In this document: piece by piece, positions 1 to 5,580 of the stretch
How the letters are laid out: each line of letters begins with the position of its first letter
Numbering within the stretch: the first letter of the stretch is position 1
DNA from: Treponema sp.
Lineage (GTDB): Bacteria > Spirochaetota > Spirochaetia > Treponematales > Breznakiellaceae
Reading direction: 5' to 3'
DNA: 12,966 nucleotides
Assembly: GCA_031266635.1 (NCBI GenBank)
Contig: JAISAN010000153.1
Location: 1 to 12,966 of the forward strand
Notes under the pieces: model-generated
Told to the model about the DNA's origin: nothing
Databases searched by the model: none
What the model saw: only the letters and a program-made list of their open reading frames with translations
Position numbers and translations under genes: made by a program

Positions 1-5
1 CCCGT

Positions 6-48
6 TATATAGCGTAGCTTTTTCAGTAAATACCCCATATATAGCGTA
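6..48. repeat. Two 11-bp direct repeats, 32 bp apart
   Basis: TATATAGCGTA occurs at 6-16 and again at 38-48. Each is followed within a few bases by a run of five T (19-23 and 52-56). The 32-bp spacing is about three helical turns, which would suit a protein binding twice on one DNA face, but chance or an old tandem duplication is equally possible. Confidence 0.45.
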
Positions 49-59
49 CTCTTTTTATG

Positions 60-158
60 CGGTAAACGGACAAACGCCGGGTAATAGCTTTGGGCGTTTG
101 TCTCATAATTTTGACGGCGGGAAAGACCGCGGGCGTGTAAAACACGTAAAGGAGTTTT
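60..158 (+). repeat. Leader repeat copy 1 (99 bp), with two hairpins and an RBS
   Basis: This stretch aligns without gaps to 1183-1281, with 91 of 99 bases identical and all eight differences transitions. It contains a 10-bp perfect inverted repeat, GACAAACGCC at 69-78 against GGCGTTTGTC at 93-102 with a 14-nt loop, and a short hairpin CGTGT (134-138) / ACACG (142-146) ending just before the Shine-Dalgarno AAAGGAG at 148-154. The ATG follows at 162. It is most simply a conserved 5' untranslated module that sets expression of the exported protein; a recombination repeat is the alternative. Confidence 0.8.
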
Positions 159-161
159 AAG

Positions 162-1172
162 ATGAAAAACACAGAAAGGAAACATCCGGGCATTGCCACC
201 CTGGCAATCACATTTGTTTTGTTGCTGTCGGCAGGCTGTGGCGGCAAAAGCGCCGACCCGCCGAAGTTTTTTGACTTCGTAACGGAAGGGAAAGAGGTGT
301 ATATCAAAGGGTACAAGGGGAACAGCTTGAGTCCCCGGATCCCCTCAAAAATAAAAGGGAAAAAGGTTGTTGCCATTCTTGCAGGGGCTTTTTATTCTAG
401 AAATACAGGACTTCAACTGACCGGCGTTACCATACCTGATAGTGTTACCACCATCGGCTATAATGCATTTGCCGATAACCAACTGTCCAGCGTTACCATA
501 CCTGATAGTGTTACCTCTATCGATGGCGGGGTATTTTCCGAAAACCAATTGACCAGCGTTATCATACCAAACGGCGTTACTAAAATCGCAAGTAATGCAT
601 TTGCCGATAACCAACTGTCCAGCGTTACCATACCTGACAGTGTTACCTCTATCGGTGGCGGGGCATTTGCCAACAACCAACTGACCAGTGTTTCCATACC
701 TGACAGCGTTACCTCCATCGGCGAAGGGGCATTTGCCGATAACCAACTGTCCAGCGCTACCATACCTGACAGCGTTACCTCCATCGATGGAAACCCATTT
801 GAAAACAACCCGCTAACCAGCATTACCATTGGAAACGGTATTACCTCCATCGGCGAAGGGGCATTTGTCAACAACCAACTAACCAGCGTTATTATCGGAA
901 ACCATGTTACTTATATCGGCAAGGGGGCATTTCTCAATAACCAACTGACCAGCGTTACCATACCAAACAGCGTTACCGCCATCGGTCTTGCAGCATTTTC
1001 CAGGAACCAACTGACCAGCGTTACCATTGGAGCAAATGTGAATTTAGGAGGCCGTGAAAATGACTGGTATCAGTCTTCATTCAATGATAGCTTTGACAAT
1101 TTCTACAACAGCAACGGCAAGAAAGCGGGAACCTATACCTATAGTAACAGGCGATGGGCTTACCGGCAGTAG
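162..1172 (+). CDS. BspA-like leucine-rich repeat lipoprotein
   Basis: A 336-residue exported surface protein of the BspA-like (LRR_5, treponemal type) family. A basic N-terminus and a hydrophobic stretch (about 11-25) lead to LLSAGC, which predicts lipidation at Cys26. Residues 86-283 are nine 22-residue repeats built on L-T-S-V-T-I-P-D-S-V-T-S-I-G-x-x-A-F-x-x-N-Q, with a degenerate tenth. The tail has aromatic and Asn/Gly-rich sequence ending NRRWAYRQ and probably caps the solenoid. Proteins of this family are known as adhesins and matrix-binding proteins; the ligand here cannot be told. The start is fixed by AAAGGAG 7 nt before the ATG. Repeats 1-2 and 3-4 are nearly identical in DNA, showing recent internal duplication. 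The membrane protein gene follows after the second leader copy. Confidence 0.9.
   Translation: MKNTERKHPGIATLAITFVLLLSAGCGGKSADPPKFFDFVTEGKEVYIKGYKGNSLSPRIPSKIKGKKVVAILAGAFYSRNTGLQLTGVTIPDSVTTIGYNAFADNQLSSVTIPDSVTSIDGGVFSENQLTSVIIPNGVTKIASNAFADNQLSSVTIPDSVTSIGGGAFANNQLTSVSIPDSVTSIGEGAFADNQLSSATIPDSVTSIDGNPFENNPLTSITIGNGITSIGEGAFVNNQLTSVIIGNHVTYIGKGAFLNNQLTSVTIPNSVTAIGLAAFSRNQLTSVTIGANVNLGGRENDWYQSSFNDSFDNFYNSNGKKAGTYTYSNRRWAYRQ
417..1010 (+). repeat. Nine 66-bp tandem repeats encoding LRR units
   Basis: Codon-phased 66-bp units, each coding one 22-residue LRR, run from the CTG at 417. A higher-order unit of 132 bp is visible: 462-536 and 594-668 match at 72 of 75 bases, with three transitions. 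The array is an obvious substrate for slippage or recombination that would change the repeat number in frame. Confidence 0.9.
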
Positions 1173-1283
1173 GCCGGCAAAACGGTGAACGGACAAACGC
1201 CGGGCAATAGCCTTGGGCGTTTGTCTCATAATTTTGACAGTGGGAAAGACCACGGGCGTGTAGAACGCGTAAAGGAGTTTTTT
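1173..1283 (+). promoter_or_regulatory. Intergenic leader between LRR and membrane protein genes
   Basis: The 111-nt gap is almost wholly the second leader copy (1183-1281). The 10-bp hairpin (1192-1201 / 1216-1225) starts about 20 nt after the LRR stop codon, so it might also act as a 3' end or attenuator. No long U-run follows, only TCTCATAATTTTG, so a strong intrinsic terminator is not supported. AAAGGAG at 1271-1277 lies 6 nt before the ATG at 1284. Confidence 0.55.
1183..1281 (+). repeat. Leader repeat copy 2 (99 bp), with two hairpins and an RBS
   Basis: Ungapped partner of 60-158, offset by 1123 bp. The 10-bp stem is unchanged and two differences fall in its loop. In the small hairpin (CGTGT 1257-1261 / ACGCG 1265-1269) an A-to-G change turns a U-A pair into a U-G wobble, so the stem survives. 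The reading frame through the repeat carries five amino-acid changes and has a start codon only in this copy, which argues for conservation as RNA or DNA and not as a leader peptide. Confidence 0.8.
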
Positions 1284-1664
1284 ATGAAACTGAATTTCAG
1301 GATAATTGGAAAATTTTGTTTCTTGCTGGTGATCATCGGGTTTTTTATGCCGGTGGCTTGTGATGCTAACGGGTTTCAGATCGCCCATAGCAGCTATGCC
1401 GAATCCGCACTTTCCATGGCTCTATATGGCTTATTCATATCAGCTATTATTGGTCTTGTCATTGGCGTAGTATTACTGATTAAAAAAAATATACCGGTTG
1501 TTATAGACTGGCTGGTTGTTCTTGCTTGTATGTGTTGTGGTCTTATTCCATTTTTTATGAACGTAAGGAACTATCAGTTCCAATCCGGAATGTATGTAAT
1601 ATTAGCAGGGTACGTTCTAATATTTGTTGCTCAAGTTGTTTCTTTGATTAGAAAAGAGACATAA
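1284..1664 (+). CDS. Small integral membrane protein, four predicted helices
   Basis: A 126-residue protein of unknown function. Hydrophobic segments lie at about 7-25, 44-66, 71-92 and 102-122. The first ends in FMPVAC-D (Cys26), which resembles a lipobox, so this segment could be a lipoprotein signal and not a helix that stays in the membrane. The frame is open from a GTG at 1185, but that would translate the leader repeat. The ATG at 1284, with AAAGGAG at 1271-1277, is chosen because the same leader places the RBS identically before the LRR gene. The shared leader suggests coordinated expression with the LRR lipoprotein. No catalytic motif was seen. The next gene begins 30 nt downstream. 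Confidence 0.75.
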   Translation: MKLNFRIIGKFCFLLVIIGFFMPVACDANGFQIAHSSYAESALSMALYGLFISAIIGLVIGVVLLIKKNIPVVIDWLVVLACMCCGLIPFFMNVRNYQFQSGMYVILAGYVLIFVAQVVSLIRKET

Positions 1665-1694
1665 ACGATAAAACTACAAAAAGGAGGAATAAAG

Positions 1695-1943
1695 ATGAAA
1701 AAGGCTGTGAAAATCGCAATACTATCGGCGGAGAGGAGTGGAGTTGACGCGGAAAGGTTCGCGGGCGAAGCGGCGAAATTCATCGCCAAACCCGGAAAGT
1801 TTAAACTGGAAACAAACTCCCCCGTGAGCTTTGAGGAAATAGTCCAAAACCCGCTTGCGGTGAACGCAAGCCTCTCCATAAACGGAGGAAAGCCTTTCAC
1901 AACCCGGCAGCCCAGGCGCGTGTGTGCCGTAACAGGCAGTTGA
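1695..1943 (+). CDS. Small hypothetical protein (82 aa)
   Basis: I do not recognise this protein. It begins MKKAVKIAILSAERSGVDAERFAGEAAKF, a basic then alanine-rich helix-like N-terminus, and ends in a basic, Gly/Thr-containing tail (FTTRQPRRV). There is no convincing signal peptide or membrane segment, so it is probably cytoplasmic. Support for coding is a strong AAGGAGG at 1681-1687, 7 nt before the ATG, and its placement 30 nt after the preceding stop in the same direction. An overlapping minus-strand frame (1631-1981) has no comparable start signal and was rejected. Possible regulator or modulator of the surrounding exported genes, but nothing in the sequence proves that. Confidence 0.6.
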   Translation: MKKAVKIAILSAERSGVDAERFAGEAAKFIAKPGKFKLETNSPVSFEEIVQNPLAVNASLSINGGKPFTTRQPRRVCAVTGS

Positions 1944-1945
1944 AA

Positions 1946-1967
1946 TAACAGCTCGTATGAGTTGTTA
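1946..1967 (+). promoter_or_regulatory. 9-bp hairpin between small ORF and membrane-anchored gene
   Basis: TAACAGCTC (1946-1954) pairs with GAGTTGTTA (1959-1967) around a GTAT loop, with one G-U pair. It starts 3 nt after a stop codon, but no T-run follows, so it is a poor intrinsic terminator. It could stabilise the upstream message end or reduce read-through. Confidence 0.4.
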
Positions 1968-2009
1968 ACAAAAATCCGCAAAGATTAAAAACTATGAAAG
2001 GGGTAATAT

Positions 2010-2549
2010 ATGTTTGTTTTTCTTATAATCGTCGCTATCATCATCGTTATTATAGTTTTGGTAAAGAAAAACAACCGAAAGAAGGCGGTTGAAGAATTAA
2101 TAAGCAGCCCTGCGTATGAGGTTGCTTCAGAAATTAAAAACGTATTAACCCAGAAAGGCCACAAGGTTAGCGGGTTCAGCACATATTTTGTAAGTGGCAT
2201 ACCCGTAGGGTGTTTTGATGTACATTCTGATCCTGGCGAGGACTCTATATTTAGTTTGCACATAAGATTTAGCCGTTCTCCGCTTGGACGGTACAGTGAG
2301 GAGCGTTCAATACGTAGCAAAAACCTGGAGAAAAAACCATATCAAAAAATGCTAGGAGGGCACTTTTATGCCATACAAGACGCAAATACCGGTCTTATTG
2401 TTGCTTCAAATGTTTTTTCTAAAGAAATACCGCCATTAATAGAAATAGCGGCGGATGTGATTAAAAATAGCCGGTATGAGTTTGAGCATCCTGAATGGAT
2501 GTATGAGCATCCGGAAGCGAGGGAATACCTCAACGTCATGTTTCAATAA
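2010..2549 (+). CDS. Membrane-anchored hypothetical protein (179 aa)
   Basis: Residues 2-18 are a single very hydrophobic, Ile/Val-rich helix followed by a basic stretch (KKNNRKK), which predicts an N-out, C-in anchor with a cytoplasmic soluble domain by the positive-inside rule. The soluble part (about 25-179) is mixed alpha/beta, with a hydrophobic core around SIFSLHIRF and HFYAIQDANTGLIVASNVF, and ends in an acidic, aromatic EHPEWMYEHPEAREYL segment containing a duplicated EHPE. I do not recognise a family. AAAGGGG at 1997-2003, 6 nt before the ATG, supports the start. It is co-directional with its neighbours, 66 nt after the small ORF and 23 nt before the lipoprotein gene. Confidence 0.75.
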   Translation: MFVFLIIVAIIIVIIVLVKKNNRKKAVEELISSPAYEVASEIKNVLTQKGHKVSGFSTYFVSGIPVGCFDVHSDPGEDSIFSLHIRFSRSPLGRYSEERSIRSKNLEKKPYQKMLGGHFYAIQDANTGLIVASNVFSKEIPPLIEIAADVIKNSRYEFEHPEWMYEHPEAREYLNVMFQ

Positions 2550-2572
2550 ATATATTGGTAAGGAGATTTGAG

Positions 2573-3043
2573 ATGAAACGTTTTGCAAGGGAGCCGCCAA
2601 TAAAAAGGAAACAAACAGCGCCGCCGGTAATAGCCGCGCTGCTGGCAGCGGTGTTCCTGGCGGCCTGCGGCGGGATTGGCGGCAACAGCCCCGGCGGGGC
2701 GCATATCGGCGTGTACCGTGGCTCCCGCCCCCCAAAAGTGGGAGAGAGCCTCCACGCAATCAGCACCGGTGGGTTTTCAGGCGATTTCATCTGGGAGTGG
2801 GCCATGAAAAGGGACGACAGCCGCTGGTACGAAATTACCGTCTTCTCCGATGAATACCCCTATAATTACGGCACCTTATCCGGCAATAACGACAGCGAGT
2901 TTACCATCGGCGAAGGTTTGGTTGATTTTTACCTGCGAGTAAAAAGGAAAACAAAAGACGCGGACAATACGCAGAGCCTTTGGGTATATAGCGACATTTT
3001 AGGCCGTATACAACCGGCGCCAGCAGGCTATAGTACCGAGTGA
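2573..3043 (+). CDS. Small lipoprotein, treponemal accessory type
   Basis: A 156-residue exported protein. A basic N-terminus (KRFAREPPIKRK) and the hydrophobic segment VIAALLAAVFLAAC predict lipidation at Cys32, followed by a Gly/Ser-rich linker. The mature domain (about 50-145) has the layout V-G-E-S-L ... G-D-F-I-W-E-W ... W-Y-E-I ... G-N-N-D-S-E-F-T-I-G-E-G-L ... F-Y-L-R-V-K-R. This resembles short Ig-like surface domains in which a tryptophan-containing strand is followed by a Y-x-R-V-K strand; that comparison is inference from pattern. The frame is open from a TTG at 2555, but AAGGAG at 2560-2565 lies 7 nt before the ATG at 2573, which is therefore preferred. It closes the A+T-rich accessory block. 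Confidence 0.75.
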   Translation: MKRFAREPPIKRKQTAPPVIAALLAAVFLAACGGIGGNSPGGAHIGVYRGSRPPKVGESLHAISTGGFSGDFIWEWAMKRDDSRWYEITVFSDEYPYNYGTLSGNNDSEFTIGEGLVDFYLRVKRKTKDADNTQSLWVYSDILGRIQPAPAGYSTE

Positions 3044-3117
3044 TGTTATCCGCATTTATCTCTTTTCGGTTCTGGAATAGTTAAATTCAGAATTCCTGCC
3101 CCATGGCCTGTCAGCGA

Positions 3118-3146
3118 TTGACATAATTTTCAATAAAATGTAACAT
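3118..3146 (+). promoter_or_regulatory. Predicted sigma-70-type promoter
   Basis: A perfect -35 TTGACA (3118-3123) is followed after exactly 17 bp by TAACAT (3141-3146), which matches the -10 consensus at four of six positions including the key first two and the last two. It points to the antiporter gene and would place the start of transcription near 3153, upstream of the large hairpin. This is a sequence match only. Confidence 0.55.
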
Positions 3147-3149
3147 TTT
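3135..3149. promoter_or_regulatory. 15-bp palindrome over the predicted -10
   Basis: AAAATGTAACATTTT is a perfect 7-bp inverted repeat around one central base and spans the predicted -10 hexamer. That position suits a repressor operator. It is A+T-rich and could be chance. Confidence 0.4.
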
Positions 3150-3233
3150 TCTAAACTTTTCCTTTATTTTCCAGGGAATCTTTCGAAGCCCTGCGGGTCT
3201 TTTGTATCCGTCAATTTGAACCATAGGTGTATC

Positions 3234-3351
3234 AGCGGAAGAAATATCCCTTCAAGGGGCGCACGGTGTCCGTAAGAAAAAGCCAGGCCAAAGCCTGCGT
3301 AAGAAAAAGCGACAGCCGTCTAGCCCCGCAGTAAGGGATATTTCTTCCGCT
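3234..3351 (+). ncRNA. 118-nt long hairpin with twin 13-mers in a symmetric loop
   Basis: The ends AGCGGAAGAAATATCCCTT (3234-3252) and its exact reverse complement (3333-3351) form a 19-bp stem. Inside, GGGGC (3256-3260) pairs with GCCCC (3323-3327), ACGGTGTC (3263-3270) pairs with GACA-CCGT (3311-3314 and 3316-3319, one bulged G), and CAGGC (3284-3288) pairs with GCCTG (3293-3297) around CAAA. Between the last two stems lie two identical 13-mers, CGTAAGAAAAAGC, at 3271-3283 and 3298-3310, facing each other in a 13 x 13 internal loop. It could be a leader RNA element, a small RNA, a hairpin-type mobile element or a terminator; only TTTT follows the stem and no target-site duplication was seen. 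Confidence 0.6.
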
Positions 3352-3353
3352 TT

Positions 3354-3381
3354 TACGGAGCATGGTCAAAACTGACCCGTA
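3354..3381 (+). promoter_or_regulatory. Secondary hairpin after the large hairpin
   Basis: GGTCA (3364-3368) pairs with TGACC (3373-3377) around AAAC, and TACG (3354-3357) pairs with CGTA (3378-3381) with a 6-nt bulge on the left. It lies 3 nt beyond the 118-nt hairpin and may belong to the same structured leader. Confidence 0.4.
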
Positions 3382-3423
3382 CAATATCTCGTTCCATAGC
3401 GGATAGCTGTAATTAAAGGGTAC

Positions 3424-3466
3424 GGTTTTTCAGCGTTTTTTGTCCATTCAAAAAACCAAAAGGGGG
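3424..3466 (+). promoter_or_regulatory. Alternative A/T hairpins next to the antiporter RBS
   Basis: GTTTTTTG (3435-3442) can pair with CAAAAAAC (3449-3456), or GGTTTTT (3424-3430) can pair with AAAAACC (3451-3457). The two stems exclude each other. The AAAAGGGGG ribosome binding sequence (3458-3466) starts directly after them. This could tune translation initiation; the stems are weak A-U pairs. Confidence 0.35.
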
Positions 3467-3467
3467 T

Positions 3468-5555
3468 ATGATGAATATTACCGGACAGATGGCGGAACTG
3501 GTTTTTCAACTGGGGCTTATTATTTTCGCGGTCCGCCTGGGGGGGCGGGCGGTAAAAAAGATAGGGATTCCCCCGGTACTGGGGGAGCTTCTGGCGGGGG
3601 TGCTCATCGGCCCCTATGCCCTGGGGGGTATCGGGTTTCCCGGATTTCCCCAGGGGCTTTTCCCGCCGGGCGGCGGGGAAGGCGGCGTGGCGGGGCTCGC
3701 CGTCAGCCCTGAACTCTACGCCTTCGCCACGGTGGCTTCCATTATCCTGCTTTTTTCATCGGGGCTCGAGACGGACCTGGGGCTGTTTCTCCGGTACTCG
3801 GTGGCCGGGGGGATTATCGGCATTGGGGGGGTAATTTGTTCTTTTGCCGCGGGCGTTTTAAGCGGCGTGTTCCTGCTCCACATTCCCTTTATGGACCCCC
3901 AGTGTCTTTTCCTGGGGGTCCTCTCCACCGCCACCTCCGTGGGGATCACCGCCCGGATCCTGTCGGATCAGAAAAAGATGGATTCCCCCGAAGGCGTTAC
4001 GATCCTTGCCGCCGCGGTTTTTGACGATGTGCTGGGGATCATCGCCCTGGCGGTGATTCTGGGGCTCGTCAGCCTTGTTTCCGGTTCTTCAGACGGAGCG
4101 GCCCAGGGCTTCCGGGCATCGGCCATCCTGGGTATCGCCGGCAAGGCCTTTGGTTTCTGGCTTGGCTTTACGGCCCTGGGGCTTATTTTTTCAAAACAGC
4201 TTGCCCGGTTTCTCAAAATTTTCAGGCATAGTTTTGATTTTTCAATTCTGGCCCTGGGGATCGCCCTGCTTCTGGCGGGGCTTTTTGAAAAACAGGGCCT
4301 GGCCATGATAATCGGCGCCTACATCGTTGGGCTTTCCCTTTCCAAAACCGACATTGCCGCGGTCGTTCAGGATCGAATCCGGGGGCTTTACGAATTTTTT
4401 GTTCCCATCTTTTTCGCGGTCATGGGGATGATGGTGAATGTCCGGGAGATTTTTTCAGGCCCGGTGCTGATTTTTGGCGCGGTATATACGCTGGCGGCGG
4501 TGTTGTCCAAAATCATCGGCTGCGGCGGGCCGGCCCTGCTTTTGGGCTTTAATCTTCGGGGCAGTCTGCGGATCGGTACGGGCATGGTGCCCCGGGGCGA
4601 GGTAGCTTTGATTATTGCTGGTATCGGGCTAAGCTCCGGGGTTCTTGATGATCAGCTTTTCGCGGTGATCATTTTGATGACCCTGATCACCACCCTGATG
4701 GCGCCTCCCCTGTTAAACACCGCCCTGAAGCTCCCCGGCCAGGGCGCCCGGCGGCCCGTAAAAGACGAGGACAGCGCCCAGGAGGCTTGGGAATTTGAAT
4801 CCGCTGAAATCGCCGCTCTGGTGGCGGACACCCTCCGCAAGGGCCTGCGGGACGAAGGATTTTATGTGCAGATAATGAATATCGACGAGGGCCTTTCCCA
4901 GGCCCGGAAAGACGATATTGCCCTGTCCATTACCGAAGCGGAACGGGCCGTTACCATTGAAACGTCAAAAACCGATATTGGTTTTGCCAAAACCGCCGTG
5001 TACGAGGTAATTCTGGGGCTTTCCGGCGTGATGGAGAAACTCAGGGCTTCATCAAACCCTGGGGAAATGAAAAAAGACCTGGCCGGTATGGAGGGCCGTA
5101 CGCCGGAGGATCTGCTTTCCCTTGTCCGGGAAGAAACGATAAGTCTGGAACTCAAGGGAGAGACCAAGGAGGCGCTGATCGCCGAAATGGTGGACCTCCT
5201 GGCCGCCAGGGGAAAGCTGGAAAACCGGGATCTGGTGCTGGAAGACGTGCTTCAGCGGGAAAAAACCATGAGTACGGGTATGCAGCATGGTATCGCCCTG
5301 CCCCACGCCAAATCCGACGGCGTTAACGACATCTGTGTGGCGGTGGGTCTCAAAAAAGCGGGAATCGATTTTGAATCCAGCGACGGTGAAAAGTCCCGGC
5401 TTTTTATCATGGTGGTTTCCCCAAAAAAGATCAGCGGCCCCCATATCCGGTTCCTTGCCGCCATCGGCGCGGTTCTGCGGGACGATACCGTTTGTCAGGC
5501 GGTGTTCAAGGCCCGTTCCAAAGGCGAGGTGCTGCGTCTGCTTACCAAAAAATGA
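3468..5555 (+). CDS. Cation/proton antiporter (CPA2) fused to PTS EIIA domain
   Basis: A 695-residue inner-membrane protein. Residues 10-415 are a Na+/H+ exchanger (PF00999-like) domain with about 12-13 helices. Asp186-Asp187 in VFDDVLGI match the ion-binding acidic motif of the family, and GMVPRGEVALI (373-382) is a typical CPA2 signature; KefB/GerN-like carriers exchange K+ or Na+ for H+. Residues about 445-545 are a soluble linker domain that I cannot assign. Residues about 555-695 are a fructose/Ntr-type EIIA domain with the phosphorylatable His613 in HGIALPHAKSDGV and a second conserved His659. Two adjacent ATGs (3468, 3471) follow GGGGG, and the second is better spaced. The long structured leader upstream hints at tight control. 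HprK and HPr lie in the convergent operon, so phosphorylation by HPr is plausible but unproven. Confidence 0.9.
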   Translation: MMNITGQMAELVFQLGLIIFAVRLGGRAVKKIGIPPVLGELLAGVLIGPYALGGIGFPGFPQGLFPPGGGEGGVAGLAVSPELYAFATVASIILLFSSGLETDLGLFLRYSVAGGIIGIGGVICSFAAGVLSGVFLLHIPFMDPQCLFLGVLSTATSVGITARILSDQKKMDSPEGVTILAAAVFDDVLGIIALAVILGLVSLVSGSSDGAAQGFRASAILGIAGKAFGFWLGFTALGLIFSKQLARFLKIFRHSFDFSILALGIALLLAGLFEKQGLAMIIGAYIVGLSLSKTDIAAVVQDRIRGLYEFFVPIFFAVMGMMVNVREIFSGPVLIFGAVYTLAAVLSKIIGCGGPALLLGFNLRGSLRIGTGMVPRGEVALIIAGIGLSSGVLDDQLFAVIILMTLITTLMAPPLLNTALKLPGQGARRPVKDEDSAQEAWEFESAEIAALVADTLRKGLRDEGFYVQIMNIDEGLSQARKDDIALSITEAERAVTIETSKTDIGFAKTAVYEVILGLSGVMEKLRASSNPGEMKKDLAGMEGRTPEDLLSLVREETISLELKGETKEALIAEMVDLLAARGKLENRDLVLEDVLQREKTMSTGMQHGIALPHAKSDGVNDICVAVGLKKAGIDFESSDGEKSRLFIMVVSPKKISGPHIRFLAAIGAVLRDDTVCQAVFKARSKGEVLRLLTKK

Positions 5556-5580
5556 AGCCGCTTGCTAGCGGTATAGCTTC
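5547..5580 (-). terminator. Hairpin terminator of the leftward operon
   Basis: Read on the minus strand, GAAG, a CTATA bulge, CCGCT, loop AGCA, AGCGG and CTTC form a stem followed by A and six T (5552-5547). The stem covers the stop codons of both convergent genes (TGA 5553-5555, TAG at 5565-5567). On the plus strand no T-run follows, so it would end transcription mainly of the leftward operon. The antiporter message may end elsewhere or run antisense. Confidence 0.6.

Larger units (their letters stand above)
1..161. other. Gene-free 5' stretch before the LRR gene
   Basis: No coding region is supported here; the minus-strand reading frame across it is the shadow of the repeated leader and the LRR gene. 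It holds an 11-bp direct repeat (6-16 and 38-48), then the first copy of the 99-bp leader (60-158), which carries the ribosome binding site of the gene at 162. No convincing -35/-10 pair was found, so the promoter may lie upstream of the window. Confidence 0.6.
3044..3467. other. 424-bp gene-free, structure-rich region
   Basis: No credible coding region is seen. From left to right it holds an 11-bp palindrome AATTCAGAATT (3084-3094), a sigma-70-like promoter (3118-3146), a palindrome over its -10 (3135-3149), a 118-nt hairpin (3234-3351), a second hairpin (3354-3381), an A/T hairpin (3435-3456) and the ribosome binding site of the antiporter gene. Transcription from the promoter would give a leader of roughly 310 nt. 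Confidence 0.7.

Noticed and set aside
69..102. The 10-bp leader hairpin as a simple intrinsic terminator
   Set aside because: It is followed by TCTCATAATTTTG, not a U-run, and is repeated as part of a larger module that includes the RBS.
345..874. Two long minus-strand reading frames opposite the LRR gene
   Set aside because: They arise because the 66-bp repeat lacks stops in antisense. They have repeat-derived composition and no start signals.
1185..1283. GTG-started N-terminal extension, or leader peptide, of the membrane protein
   Set aside because: It lies wholly in the repeated leader, is not conserved as protein between copies, and the RBS stands directly before the ATG at 1284.
1631..1981. 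Minus-strand reading frame of 116 aa opposite the small ORF
   Set aside because: No ribosome binding site, opposite to all neighbours, and it overlaps a plus-strand ORF with a strong AAGGAGG.
2555..2572. TTG start six codons upstream for the small lipoprotein
   Set aside because: The AAGGAG sits inside that extension and is well spaced for the ATG at 2573.
3234..3351. Integron attC site, CRISPR repeat or insertion sequence as explanation of the hairpin
   Set aside because: No GTTRRRY core sites, no spacer array, no transposase and no flanking target duplication were seen.
3440..3712. Plus-strand Gly/Arg-rich reading frame at the start of the antiporter gene
   Set aside because: Low-complexity shadow of the G+C-rich antiporter sequence in another frame.
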